DNA from: Hymenobacter gelipurpurascens
GTDB taxonomy: Bacteria > Bacteroidota > Bacteroidia > Cytophagales > Hymenobacteraceae
NCBI RefSeq assembly: GCF_900187375.1
Contig: NZ_FYEW01000001.1
Coordinates: forward strand, 2,714,880 to 2,778,879
DNA length: 64,000 nt
Direction: 5' to 3'
Positions 41,587 through 50,818 of this stretch are shown here, in pieces. The translations under genes and the position numbers were made by a program. The notes beneath the pieces were generated by a model. That model was not told the DNA's origin. It searched no databases and worked only from the letters and a program-made list of their open reading frames with translations. How positions within the stretch are numbered: the stretch's first letter is position 1; each line of letters opens with the position of its first letter.

Positions 41587-44307
41587 ATGAAACACACCTA
41601 CACAAACAGATTGCTCACACCATGGCGGGGGCTGTTGCTGGCCGCTTTGTTAGGCTTGGGGGCAGGTACCGCCCAAGGGCAAACCCTCAACTTTCCGCTG
41701 GCCAGCGCCACGAATGTAGCAGGCACTTACGCCGATCTGGGTACCACTGGCACTGCTATTTCTACACCGAACACCGACGATGCTAACTCTAGCGCACAGT
41801 CCATCGGTTTCCCATTTAGCTTCAACGGACAGTCGTTTACGGAGTTTGTGCTGAACACGAACGGCTACATTAAGCTGGGCAACACTGCCCCCGCAGCACC
41901 CTATTTCTTCGATACCCAGGTGGCAGCAGCCGGTGGCCCGTTGAACAACACCTCGGAAACTAACCTACTGCTTCCCTTCAATATTGATCTGGAAGCTTCC
42001 CCTACGGCGGCGGCAGAATACCGGGTAGCGACTACTGGCACGGCGCCCAACCGCGTGTGCATCATTCAGTGGAAAAACGTCAGCGACAAGGTTTCGGGCA
42101 CGTTTGGCAAGCAGCTCGGCAGCTTCGAGTTTCAGGTGAAGCTCTACGAAACCATCAACCGGGCGGAGTTCGTGTACGGCACGGCCACGGCAGGCCCGGG
42201 TACCGACACATTTAAGTATGTGGCGGTGGGCCTGAAAGGCTCCGGCAATGCCAACAATCAGCTTATCACGGCTGTAAAAGGCTCTACGCAGGCGTGGAGT
42301 GGTACCATCTTTACGGGTGCCAACTATACAGCCACCACCAACGCGCACAATATTCGTAAATCTGCCCTGCCTGATGCGGGCCGTACTTACCGCTTCACGC
42401 CGCAGCAGGCTAAGGATGCCGCCGTTTCGCTGGTATACACCCTGGGGAAGCTTCCGGTACCTTTTGGTACGCCCCACGTAATACGGGCCTTCATCCGCAA
42501 TATCGGCCGCGAAGAATTGGTCAATGTTAATATAACGCTTACGGTGACGGGAGCCAACAGCTTCACTAACGTAAAAACGCTGACCTCTCTGCCCGCTGGG
42601 GCAGCAGGTACGCTGTCGTTTGATGCGTTTTCCCCTACCGCTACGGGCAACAACAACATCAGTGTAACCATTGCCGACGACGACGACAACCTCAACAACA
42701 CAGCCACCTTTGTCCAGCAGGTAAATACCACTACTTACGCGTATGCGGATGCTACCAGCCCGGTATCGAATAGTGTTGGCTTAGGCACCGGCTCTGCTAT
42801 TCTGGCAACGAAATACACCACCAGCGAGCCGCGCACCGTAACGGCAGTTTCAGTACGCCTGGAGGACACTAAAACTGTCGGCAACACGCTGTACGCCGTA
42901 GTTTGTGATAAGAATGGCGCCATCATAGGCCGGTCTGCTGACTACGTAGTTACGGCTGCCGATATCTCAAAAACCAAGGTATTCACGTTTGCTGCCCCTC
43001 TTTCCGTTGCCATCGGGGACTTTTATACCGGCATTGCGCAAACTGCTAATGCCACTACCGGCTACTTCCCTATCGGGGTTCAGGCCGAGAATCCTACGCG
43101 CACAGGTGCCTATTATCTGCTTGATCTGGCCGGTGGCCAGCCAGCCGATGTGGCAGGCAACAACTTAGGCCGTTTGCTTATTGAGGCTACTATGGGTACG
43201 CCCCCTACGTGCCCTCCGCCATCTGCCATAACGGTAAGCAGCATTACTTCTACCTCAACCATCGTAAGCTTCACGGGGCCTGCTAACGGCACGGGGTATA
43301 CTATACTCTACGGCCCTAAAGGCTTTGACCCGAACGCTACCACCGGCGGCACTTCTGTAGCGGCTGCTTCGTCGCCGTTTACGCTGACGGGCCTGAGCGC
43401 TTCTACCGAGTACGATTTGTATATCCGGGCCAACTGCGGTGCCGGCGACCTGAGCGCCCTCACTGGCCGGGTTACCTTCACCACGCTTTGCACGCCCCCT
43501 ATCATCACGGCATTTCCTTACACCGAGAACTTCGATAACGTCCTGGCAGGACAGCCTTTCGCTTGTGGTATTTCAGTAGCCGATATCAACGCCGACAATA
43601 ACACGTGGGCGTCAGTTGCTTCTACCACTCTCGCGGCATCGACCCCAAATGCCATAATGTACACTTATAACACCACCGATGCTACCAAAGGGGCCGATGA
43701 CTGGTTCTTTACACCAGCATTGTACCTGCGGGCCGGGTCGCGCTATCAGCTTTCGTTTAAGTACCGCACCAGAGTGGTGGCAGGCATTGCTACTGCCGAG
43801 AAGCTGGAAGTGAAATATGGATCGGCCACTACGCCGGCTGGGCAGCCCAACCTGCTGTGGCGGAACGAGAACCTTACCAACACAACCTACCAGAGCACTA
43901 CCGCCGGCACTGCAGCCGGTCAGGTGATGCCTATCACGCCCGCCGCTGACGGCAACGTGTACATCGGTTTCCACGCGTTCAGCGCCCCCGATCAGTTTGC
44001 CGTGCTAGTGGATGATATTGCTATTACCTCAGTCGTAACAGGGGTTTCTGATGCGCTCGTACGTGCTGTCAATGTTTATCCGAACCCTACGGCTGGCGTG
44101 TTTACCGTGGAAGTGCGCGGTGCTAATGCTAAAGGTGGCCTAGAGGTAGAGGTAACGAATCTGCTCGGTCAGCGCGTGCACACAGCCAACATCCGCGACA
44201 ACTTCGAGAATAAAGTCAACCTCTCGAGCCTAGCCAACGGCATGTACACTGTGAAAGTGAAAGCCGGCAACGACTACATGATTCGCCAGATTATCGTGCA
44301 GAAATAG
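41587..44307 (+). CDS. Large secreted protein with type IX C-terminal signal
   Basis: A 906-residue surface or secreted protein. A signal peptide with basic n-region (A-L-L-G-L-G-A-G-T-A-Q-G-Q) is followed by a beta-sandwich typical of Bacteroidota secreted proteins (I-G-F-P-F-S-F-N-G, N-T-N-G-Y-I-K-L-G), a CARDB-like domain (about 275-385), a fibronectin type III domain (about 539-633) and a choice-of-anchor-J/cleaved-adhesin-type domain (about 640-815, F-P-Y-T-E-N-F-D-N). The last 75 residues, from V-Y-P-N-P-T-A-G-V-F, match the type IX secretion C-terminal domain ending I-R-Q-I-I-V-Q-K. It is a likely PorU/PorV client. No enzyme active site is seen. Confidence 0.88.
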   Translation: MKHTYTNRLLTPWRGLLLAALLGLGAGTAQGQTLNFPLASATNVAGTYADLGTTGTAISTPNTDDANSSAQSIGFPFSFNGQSFTEFVLNTNGYIKLGNTAPAAPYFFDTQVAAAGGPLNNTSETNLLLPFNIDLEASPTAAAEYRVATTGTAPNRVCIIQWKNVSDKVSGTFGKQLGSFEFQVKLYETINRAEFVYGTATAGPGTDTFKYVAVGLKGSGNANNQLITAVKGSTQAWSGTIFTGANYTATTNAHNIRKSALPDAGRTYRFTPQQAKDAAVSLVYTLGKLPVPFGTPHVIRAFIRNIGREELVNVNITLTVTGANSFTNVKTLTSLPAGAAGTLSFDAFSPTATGNNNISVTIADDDDNLNNTATFVQQVNTTTYAYADATSPVSNSVGLGTGSAILATKYTTSEPRTVTAVSVRLEDTKTVGNTLYAVVCDKNGAIIGRSADYVVTAADISKTKVFTFAAPLSVAIGDFYTGIAQTANATTGYFPIGVQAENPTRTGAYYLLDLAGGQPADVAGNNLGRLLIEATMGTPPTCPPPSAITVSSITSTSTIVSFTGPANGTGYTILYGPKGFDPNATTGGTSVAAASSPFTLTGLSASTEYDLYIRANCGAGDLSALTGRVTFTTLCTPPIITAFPYTENFDNVLAGQPFACGISVADINADNNTWASVASTTLAASTPNAIMYTYNTTDATKGADDWFFTPALYLRAGSRYQLSFKYRTRVVAGIATAEKLEVKYGSATTPAGQPNLLWRNENLTNTTYQSTTAGTAAGQVMPITPAADGNVYIGFHAFSAPDQFAVLVDDIAITSVVTGVSDALVRAVNVYPNPTAGVFTVEVRGANAKGGLEVEVTNLLGQRVHTANIRDNFENKVNLSSLANGMYTVKVKAGNDYMIRQIIVQK

Positions 44308-44316
44308 CAGCCAGTT

Positions 44317-44360
44317 TGCATAAAAAAAGGGTCGCCAAATGGCGACCCTTTTTTTATGCA
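44317..44360 (+). terminator. Terminator of the secreted type IX cargo gene
   Basis: Perfect 20-bp arms with core GGGTCGCC and a 4-bp loop, ending in TTTTTTT; 10 bp after the stop codon. Confidence 0.9.
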
Positions 44361-44480
44361 TATCCTTCGCTAAAGTGGCCTAGGACTAGAGTAACCTGCC
44401 GCACCAAGCCCTTTGTGAACAGTCGGGAACCCCACCTCACACGCCTATACACCACTGAGGTGGCCTACAACTACCGAAAA

Positions 44481-44517
44481 GTAAACGCCTCACCTAATAA
44501 CTAGGTGAGGCGTTTAC
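44481..44517 (-). terminator. Terminator downstream of ccmF
   Basis: Perfect 15-bp arms GTAAACGCCTCACCT and complement with a 7-bp loop, 30 bp after the ccmF stop on the minus strand; no long U tract. Confidence 0.7.
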
Positions 44518-44546
44518 GCTTATGGATTTTTACGAGTCAGGAAACT

Positions 44547-47150
44547 CTAGGCCACCTGCCGCGACTTTTGAATCGGGCGAGGACGAGGTGTTGCGGCGGC
44601 TTCTGGTTGAGCTGGCTGCACCGCTACTTCCACATCACGGCGGCGCTTGTAGAGGGCCATACCAAAGCCTACGGCCATGAGTAGCGTGCCACTCCAGAGT
44701 AGGTTGATGAAGGGCTTCTCCATTGCCTTCAGAATGATGTAGTCTTTCTGCGTAGTGCTTACCCCGAACGTAAACTTGCGGTTGTTCGGATCTACGTTTA
44801 GGAAGCTCAGGCGCAAGCCCAGGTCTTCTACTTCATCTGGCACGCGGCCAATCATGCGGTTACGAACTACGAATACGGGGTGTACGTGATACTGCTTTTT
44901 CTCGCCCGTTACCAGGAAGTCGCCCTGAATGGCTAAGTCGCCTTTGGCCAGGCCTAGGCCAGCCGTTTGGTGCGCTGGCTCTACCCCGCGGAATACCGCA
45001 AAGTAGTCGTTCAGGAAAATGGTGTCGCCTACGCTCAGCGTGTGCTCCTGTACTTCGCTCCAGTCCTTCTCCTTATCGGGTGGGGGCACAGCGCTGATGT
45101 GCGAATAGATGTCGTGGCCGAGGAACTTCTTGATATCGGGCGAAGCCAGTAGGCCACCCATCTCCTCGTTCACCTGGCCGCGCGGATACAGCACGAAGGT
45201 TTCGTCGGTTTTGCGGTCTTTATACTCTACCCGGTAGTAAGTATTCTCGGGCATTATATCGACTGTGTCGCCGGCTTTGTAGTACACTTTGTCGCCGCGC
45301 TTGATATCGGCGCGCGCCAGGGCTTTGTACTCATCAGCGGTCTGGAACAGCAGCTGCTTATCCACGTAGCCAGGCACGCCAGGAGCATCAACGTACTGCC
45401 CAGTGTAGCTCACATCGTACTTGCCCATGGGAGCCTTATCGTTGCGCCACAGCAACACGTTGTCGCGGTTGGTTTCCTCCGGGAATTCGCGCGAGTAGAG
45501 CAGGCCCGATACGTTCTGGGAGATAATGTTGGAATAGCCCGACGAAGCCAGGATACCCAGCAGCATCAGGGCAATGCCCATATGCGCCACGCCGCCTCCC
45601 GATAGGCTCACCTTCCGCCGAATCAGCGTCAGGACCATGCTCAGGTTGGCCAGCACCCCAAACAGGCCCGCCGTCAGGAGCGTTATATACGTCAGGTTCA
45701 TCTTCAACCCGTTGTACTGCACCAGCAGAATTACGAGGGCCGCGCCGAGCAACGACAGGATGCCGGGCACCGTGAGCGAGTTCGTCAAGGATGATTTATC
45801 ATTCTTCTGCCACCACATGATCTGGGCCAGACCCGAGAAGAAAGCCACGCCCACGCCCATCCAGAGCTGAATTTTGGTGTAGTGCTGAATCTGATCGGCG
45901 GGCAACGCCAGGTTTGACTTTACGCCTACGAAGCCTAGAAACGCGTTGTACACCGGAATACTGGTGGTTACCAGCACCTGGAACGCGCCCAGGCACAGCA
46001 CCGTAGCACCCACAAACACCCACAGCTCAGGGTTATAAGTTGTCAGCTCTTTCGGCGAAATCGGAATCTGCTTCCAGCGGTATATCAACAGAGCAATGGC
46101 CAGCACCATGAAAGCCATCATGTAGATAATCAGCTGGCCAGATAGGCCTAGGTCGGTGAAGGAGTGCACGGAGGCATTGCCCAGCACACCGCTGCGGGTC
46201 AGGAAGGTGGCGTAGAGTACCAGCAGAAACGTGGTGATAACCAGCACAAACGATGTGCGCAACGCCGTGCGACTACGCTGCCACAGCACCAGGCCGTGCA
46301 ACGAGGCCACCAGCACCAGCCACGGAATGTACACGGCATTTTCTACCGGGTCCCAGTTCCAGTAGCCCCCGAAATTTAGGGTTTCGTAGGCCCAGTAAGC
46401 ACCCATCATAATGCCTACGCCCAGCACTAGGCCACCTACCAGCGTCCAGCGCAAGGCCGGGCGCACCCACTTGGTGTACTCGCGTTTCCAGAGGCCCGCA
46501 ATGGCGAAAGCAAAAGGAACGAGCGTCAGGGCAAAGCCCAAGAACAGTGTGGGCGGGTGAATCACCATCCAGTAGTTCTGGAGCAGGGCATTCAGGCCAG
46601 TGCCATCTTTCGGCACAAAGTTGGGGTCGGTCTTGAAGACCGGAATATCGAGGAAGTCGCGCAGCAGAATAAATGGCGATGAGCCAACTTTGACGCCACC
46701 GAATACCACGCCCAGAATCATGCTGGTAAGGAACAGCTGCACGCCCGCAAAAATGGCCATCACGGGAGCTTCCCAGCGCTTATTGAAGCGCATGATGATA
46801 AAGCCCAGAATTACCTGCCAGAAAATCCAGAGCAGGAAAGATCCCTCCTGCCCTTCCCAGAAGCAGGAAATCATGTAGTACACCGGCAAGTGGTTGCTAC
46901 TGTGGCTCCACGCGTAGTAATACTCGTAGCGGTGCGTGTATATGATAGTAAACAGGCACGCCACCACGGAGAACACGGCCACACCATGCAGCAGGAAAGC
47001 ACCCCGACCAATCCGAAGCCAGGAGGCATCAGTTTCGCCCAGAGGCTGGTTGTGGGTCGCCATGAAGTAGGAATACGCCGCTATCGTGGCCGCCACAAAA
47101 GCTACGATGACACTCAGGTGTCCGGCGTCGCCGATGAAGGTATTTAGCAT
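44547..47150 (-). CDS. ccmF: Cytochrome c maturation protein CcmF (haem lyase)
   Basis: An 867-residue polytopic membrane protein. The haem-handling WWD-type signature is visible as G-G-Y-W-N-W-D-P-V-E-N-A, and conserved stretches before it include E-G-Q-E-G-S-F-L-L-W and H-P-P-T-L-F-L-G. A long C-terminal periplasmic region (about 560-830) and a final helix with an Ala/Pro/Arg-rich tail complete it. CcmF transfers haem from CcmE to apocytochrome c; in this cluster the canonical partners CcmH and CcmG are not encoded nearby. Length is somewhat over the E. coli protein because of the extended C-terminus. Confidence 0.95.
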   Translation of the reverse strand: MLNTFIGDAGHLSVIVAFVAATIAAYSYFMATHNQPLGETDASWLRIGRGAFLLHGVAVFSVVACLFTIIYTHRYEYYYAWSHSSNHLPVYYMISCFWEGQEGSFLLWIFWQVILGFIIMRFNKRWEAPVMAIFAGVQLFLTSMILGVVFGGVKVGSSPFILLRDFLDIPVFKTDPNFVPKDGTGLNALLQNYWMVIHPPTLFLGFALTLVPFAFAIAGLWKREYTKWVRPALRWTLVGGLVLGVGIMMGAYWAYETLNFGGYWNWDPVENAVYIPWLVLVASLHGLVLWQRSRTALRTSFVLVITTFLLVLYATFLTRSGVLGNASVHSFTDLGLSGQLIIYMMAFMVLAIALLIYRWKQIPISPKELTTYNPELWVFVGATVLCLGAFQVLVTTSIPVYNAFLGFVGVKSNLALPADQIQHYTKIQLWMGVGVAFFSGLAQIMWWQKNDKSSLTNSLTVPGILSLLGAALVILLVQYNGLKMNLTYITLLTAGLFGVLANLSMVLTLIRRKVSLSGGGVAHMGIALMLLGILASSGYSNIISQNVSGLLYSREFPEETNRDNVLLWRNDKAPMGKYDVSYTGQYVDAPGVPGYVDKQLLFQTADEYKALARADIKRGDKVYYKAGDTVDIMPENTYYRVEYKDRKTDETFVLYPRGQVNEEMGGLLASPDIKKFLGHDIYSHISAVPPPDKEKDWSEVQEHTLSVGDTIFLNDYFAVFRGVEPAHQTAGLGLAKGDLAIQGDFLVTGEKKQYHVHPVFVVRNRMIGRVPDEVEDLGLRLSFLNVDPNNRKFTFGVSTTQKDYIILKAMEKPFINLLWSGTLLMAVGFGMALYKRRRDVEVAVQPAQPEAAATPRPRPIQKSRQVA

Positions 47151-47169
47151 GAGAATCGGGGTTCTGCTG

Positions 47170-48327
47170 TTACTGAGAAGAAGATGGGGCCGGCACCAGT
47201 AGCGTCAGCTCATCGGAAGTAGGCGGGTGGCCGGGGCCAATCGTTTGGGTGATGCGCACACGCACCTGCTGCACACCTTGCCGCTGCAAAAGTACAACCG
47301 GCAACAGGCTCATTTGCTCAATCTTTTTCTGTTTGATTACTTGGCGGTTACCAACGACGCGTCCAGTGGCCGCATCGGTAGCCACTACGGAGAGTTTCGC
47401 CCCGGTTTTATACTGGCCTAGCGGCACGCGCAAGTAGCGCAAAGAGGTGTCGCGCTGCATGGGCAGCAGCTTGCTGTAGGCCACCCAGCGCTGCTGCACC
47501 AGCACAGGCGGCTGGTTGTCGGTGGCTTCCGCAACTACTTGGTACAAGTAGCGGCCAGGTTTTGGAAGCGTATCGGTATAGCTGTAGGCCACTACCGGCG
47601 CGCCATACGTGCTGCGCGTCACGGGTAGGCTAGTGCGCTCGTGGCTCTTAAATTCTGCCGCTTCCCGGCGAATCACGCGGAACCGGCTGGTAGTAGCGGC
47701 TGAGTCAGGCAACGTCCAGCGCAACGCCACGAGTGGGCTGACTGCAGCTGGCGCACTGCCCGCGCTGAGTGCGGGCATGGCCGGTATGCCGTGTGGCTGG
47801 TCGCTGAGGGTAAGCTGAAAAGAACAATAGTCGTGCAGGTAGCCATCCACATTCAGCATATAACGCTGCCCAGCGCGGAGCTCTTCCAGCGCCACGAATA
47901 CATCGTCCTGGCTGCCCAACGAAGTGCACGATAAGACCTGATAGGTTTTCGGCTGACACGGCTCTCCCGTCAGAACCACCAGTTGTACACCGCGCGTATC
48001 ACGGCACTGTTGCCCACTGATATTCACGAAGTAACGGCCGGTTACGGTCGGTGTCACCTCAAACCACTGATCGTTGTGGTACTCAATGCACTTGCCGGTC
48101 AGGCGCTCATCAACGCACTGGCGTTGCACGGTGCAGCCCGCGGTAGATGAGGTGATGGTTTCTCCGGTGTGCACCACCCGACGGCGTTCAATGTCGTCGT
48201 TGGCCACCTGGGCGTGTAGGCCACTGGCGGTCAGCAACCAGAAAAATAGGCCTAGTAAGGCGCCGTAGGAACTTGGGCGGTTTCCCGCGCCATCAACTCC
48301 CCACATGTGCCACTGGCCTACCTCCAT
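47170..48327 (-). CDS. Exported Cys-rich protein with Fn3-like domain, unknown
   Basis: A 385-residue protein encoded between ccmE and ccmF. A long N-terminal segment is followed by a hydrophobic core (L-G-L-F-F-W-L-L-T-A-S-G-L-H-A-Q), interpreted as a signal peptide. The first mature domain (about 45-165) contains eight cysteines (T-A-G-C-T-V-Q-R-Q-C; G-K-C-I-E-Y; Q-Q-C-R; E-P-C-Q; L-S-C-T; Y-C-S-F), suggesting disulfides. The second half has a fibronectin III-like segment (P-A-A-V-S-P-L-V-A-L-R-W-T-L; Y-Q-V-V-A-E-A). No haem-binding CxxCH is present. It starts 17 bp after ccmE, in the same direction, so it is likely part of the cluster. Translation could begin 7 codons later. Confidence 0.7.
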   Translation of the reverse strand: MEVGQWHMWGVDGAGNRPSSYGALLGLFFWLLTASGLHAQVANDDIERRRVVHTGETITSSTAGCTVQRQCVDERLTGKCIEYHNDQWFEVTPTVTGRYFVNISGQQCRDTRGVQLVVLTGEPCQPKTYQVLSCTSLGSQDDVFVALEELRAGQRYMLNVDGYLHDYCSFQLTLSDQPHGIPAMPALSAGSAPAAVSPLVALRWTLPDSAATTSRFRVIRREAAEFKSHERTSLPVTRSTYGAPVVAYSYTDTLPKPGRYLYQVVAEATDNQPPVLVQQRWVAYSKLLPMQRDTSLRYLRVPLGQYKTGAKLSVVATDAATGRVVGNRQVIKQKKIEQMSLLPVVLLQRQGVQQVRVRITQTIGPGHPPTSDELTLLVPAPSSSQ

Positions 48328-48344
48328 TGCGCGCTCGTCTGGTC

Positions 48345-48773
48345 CTAGTTAACCGACGCCGTAGCGCCTTTTATATCCTTCTCCACATACTTGGAAGGGC
48401 ATTTCAGCAGGATTTTGTCGGCCACGAACACGTTGTTGCGCATGGCTCCCGTAATCACCACCTGCTCCGACTTGTCGAAGTCCTGGGGCTTAGGGTTGAA
48501 ATAGACCACACGCTGCGCAATGCGATTGGTATCTACTAAGGTGAAAGCGAAGTAGTTGGGATCCAGGGTGGGGTTATATTCCAGCCCCATGATATTCTGC
48601 TGGCCATCACGGGGTAAACGGCCTACCACGTGTACTTTGGTCAGGTTGCCTTCGGCGGCCCGCTCGCGAGCTTCGCCAAAGGAAACGTAGACGCTGGCAT
48701 CGCCGGCGGCGCTCATGATAATGCCAATAGCCACGGCAATGACGGTAATGGCGAGGATGTGTGCTTTTTTCAT
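48345..48773 (-). CDS. ccmE: Cytochrome c maturation haem chaperone CcmE, CxxxY type
   Basis: A 142-residue membrane-anchored beta-barrel protein. The N-terminal anchor (about 5-24) is followed by S-V-Y-V-S-F-G-E-A and the OB-fold strands. The haem-attaching region at the C-terminal end of the barrel reads L-L-K-C-P-S-K-Y, i.e. Cys125-x-x-x-Tyr129, where enterobacterial CcmE has HxxxY. Cys-type CcmE proteins are known in some anaerobes and archaea. It passes haem to CcmF, which is encoded two genes downstream. The length is typical. Confidence 0.92.
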   Translation of the reverse strand: MKKAHILAITVIAVAIGIIMSAAGDASVYVSFGEARERAAEGNLTKVHVVGRLPRDGQQNIMGLEYNPTLDPNYFAFTLVDTNRIAQRVVYFNPKPQDFDKSEQVVITGAMRNNVFVADKILLKCPSKYVEKDIKGATASVN

Positions 48774-48909
48774 GTTTGGTGCAACAGGACGGTCCTAGTA
48801 GGGGCCGGTAATCGGAACAACAAATAGTGCAGCAAAGGTCCACAGAAACCGGCTGCGCAGAAATGATTTATATCAGCTCTTGGGCATTGCGCTGGCGACC
48901 AACAGAGGT

Positions 48910-49155
48910 CTACTCTTTCACCTCTTTCTCTAGGCGGCTCAGTTTCCGGTCCAGAGAAATCAGAAAGAACAACAGGCCCGCCAGCACTACCGTAATCACG
49001 GCCACTACCACATAAATCTTCCCATCGTGGCGGAGAGCATCGGCCATTTCGGGTTCGTTGGAAGCAGTAGTTTGCGCCACGGCGTGCAGCGCGGGCAAGA
49101 GCAACGCAAGCAGGAAGAGCAGCGCCGGGCGCAGCTTAGGCAAGCTGTTTTTCAT
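48910..49155 (-). CDS. ccmD: CcmD-like small membrane protein
   Basis: An 81-residue protein. A signal peptide-like N-terminus (A-L-L-F-L-L-A-L-L-L-P-A-L-H-A-V-A-Q) precedes one helix (I-Y-V-V-V-A-V-I-T-V-V-L-A-G) and a charged end (S-R-L-E-K-E-V-K-E). CcmD is usually a small single-helix helper of CcmC and CcmB; size, helix and location between ccmC and ccmE support it. Its start overlaps the ccmC end by 20 bp. Confidence 0.8.
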   Translation of the reverse strand: MKNSLPKLRPALLFLLALLLPALHAVAQTTASNEPEMADALRHDGKIYVVVAVITVVLAGLLFFLISLDRKLSRLEKEVKE

Positions 49156-49807
49156 ACACTTTCAGTTTGAGCAGGGAAAGACGGCTAGCCACCTGAGCTA
49201 GCCAGAAGGCGAGCAATGTCCAGCCGATTACGGCCGGATAGAATACCAGCCGCATATTATCATCGAGGTCGTACTTAGCGAAAGCCGGGTTGCCGCCCGC
49301 GCCGGGGTGCAAAGAATCCGTTAGGCGCGGCAGAATATAGAACAACGGCATGGCCGTGGCAAAAGCGAAGATGTTGTAGATGGCCGAGATACGAGCCCGC
49401 TGCTGCTCATCGGTAAAGGAAGAGCGCAAAACCAGGTAAGCGCCGTAAATCAGCATGGCAATGGCCGCGCCGTTAAGCTTGGGGTCGTTGGTCCACCAGG
49501 CGCCCCAGGTGTAGCGGGCCCAGATGCTGCCGGTAGCCAAGCCGACAACGCCCATCAGAATGCCGGTGCGCGCCGCCTCATGGGCCAGAATATCCAGCGC
49601 CGGCGTAGGGGTGCGCAGGTAGCGCACCGAGTAGTACACGGAGGCAACTAGAATAGCCGTCATCCCGAACCACATGGGCACGTGGAAGTACAAATTGCGA
49701 ATGCTCTCGTTGAGGATGGCCAGCCGGGGCACCGGCATCAGAAGCCCCGCCACCGCTACATAGAGTAGCAATACCACGGCCAGCGCTTTCCACCAGTTGT
49801 TTTTCAT
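49136..49807 (-). CDS. ccmC: Cytochrome c maturation protein CcmC
   Basis: A 223-residue protein with six helices. The haem-handling signature is W-G-A-W-W-T-N-D-P-K-L, a variant of the usual W-G-x-W-W-x-W-D-A-R-L, with the first two conserved Trp and the Asp kept. Two conserved His are in Y-F-H-V-P-M-W and D-I-L-A-H-E-A-A-R-T. It attaches haem to CcmE. Its 3' end overlaps the ccmD start, and ccmB lies 160 bp upstream. Confidence 0.93.
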   Translation of the reverse strand: MKNNWWKALAVVLLLYVAVAGLLMPVPRLAILNESIRNLYFHVPMWFGMTAILVASVYYSVRYLRTPTPALDILAHEAARTGILMGVVGLATGSIWARYTWGAWWTNDPKLNGAAIAMLIYGAYLVLRSSFTDEQQRARISAIYNIFAFATAMPLFYILPRLTDSLHPGAGGNPAFAKYDLDDNMRLVFYPAVIGWTLLAFWLAQVASRLSLLKLKVYEKQLA

Positions 49808-49967
49808 GAGAAGCTAGAAGTTAAAAGGCCGAAATCAAGTTCAATTGCTGCTTGCTTCTGCGTGTATTGAGAGTACAACAAGCCGGTAAAACATGTTATC
49901 TCGGGCCGCCAAAAATATTTCAGCCTCCTCGTATTATTCCATAGCCCTTGTCTCATAGCCACTTGCA

Positions 49968-50639
49968 TTAGCTGCGCCACAAAAAAGGAAACAACAGGTA
50001 CGAGACGGCCCCGACAATCATGTTGAGTGCCACCAGCGTGAGCAAGGAGCTTTGGCTGGCCTCGAACTCTAGGCCATCCAGGGCATTCTTAGAGACTTTT
50101 ATCAGGAGCAGCAACATGGGCACCATCAGCGGGAAGCCCAACACAGCCATCAGGGTGCTGCTATTGGTGGCTTTGGCTGCAATGCCCGATACCAGCGTGA
50201 GGGTACTGGCAAAGCCTACTGCGCCAAGCAACACATTGCCCACAAACAATGAAACGTTTTGAACAGGATTGCCGAGTACCAGCGCGTAGAAGGCAAAAGC
50301 GACCAGCGCTAGGCCTAGCAGTAGCAAAGCGTTGTAGCTAATTTTAGCCAATATCACGGCTTGGGGACGCACTACTGTATAATAGTATAGCATGCGGCCA
50401 CGGCTCTCCTGCAGAAACCCTTTTGCCACGGCATTCACGGCCGAAAACAGCAATACAATCCAGAACAGGGCATTCCAGGCTGGGGCCGGGAGCTGGCCGC
50501 CGCGCAACGAGAAGCTTAAGTAGCACACGAACACCGTGCTGCCCACGTAGAGCAGCATGCCATTAAGGGCAGCACGCTGCCGCCACTCCAGGCGGAAGTC
50601 CTTTTGCATCAAATACCAAATCTCGCGGAGGAGCTGCAC
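49968..50639 (-). CDS. ccmB: Cytochrome c maturation ABC permease CcmB
   Basis: About 223 residues with six helices. The start is chosen at GTG 50639 (Q-L-L-R-E-I-W-Y-L-M); an ATG at 50609 is an alternative, while the frame is open further upstream across a promoter-like box. Family features are D-F-R-L-E-W-R-Q near the N-terminus, Y-Y-Y-T-V-V-R-P-Q-A-I and L-G-F-P-L-M-V-P-M-L-L-L-L-I. CcmB forms the CcmABCD complex that releases haem-loaded CcmE; the ATPase CcmA is not encoded next to it, which is common in Bacteroidota. Confidence 0.9.
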   Translation of the reverse strand: MQLLREIWYLMQKDFRLEWRQRAALNGMLLYVGSTVFVCYLSFSLRGGQLPAPAWNALFWIVLLFSAVNAVAKGFLQESRGRMLYYYTVVRPQAVILAKISYNALLLLGLALVAFAFYALVLGNPVQNVSLFVGNVLLGAVGFASTLTLVSGIAAKATNSSTLMAVLGFPLMVPMLLLLIKVSKNALDGLEFEASQSSLLTLVALNMIVGAVSYLLFPFLWRS

Positions 50640-50665
50640 GGCAACAGGGCTGGTGAACAGGACCG

Positions 50666-50673
50666 CAAAGATA
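50666..50673 (-). promoter_or_regulatory. Candidate -7 box of the ccm cluster
   Basis: On the minus strand TATCTTTG is an exact TAnnTTTG match. It lies 27 bp before GTG 50639, supporting that start rather than ones further upstream. Confidence 0.5.
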
Positions 50674-50760
50674 CAACCCAACTCCCGGATTAGCGGCCCC
50701 TGACCCCGGAATAGCACAACCGTCTTTCGGGAATGCCCGTTTAAAGCCGATTTAACGCAA

Positions 50761-50791
50761 AAAGACCTTCAGCAGGCTGCTGAAGGTCTTT
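50761..50791 (-). terminator. Terminator of the TolB-like gene
   Basis: Perfect 14-bp arms AAAGACCTTCAGCA and complement, preceded by further A on the plus strand, 28 bp after the stop codon of the propeller gene on the minus strand. Confidence 0.85.
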
Positions 50792-50818
50792 GTAGGAAGC
50801 CAAGCTTATCTACTAGGG

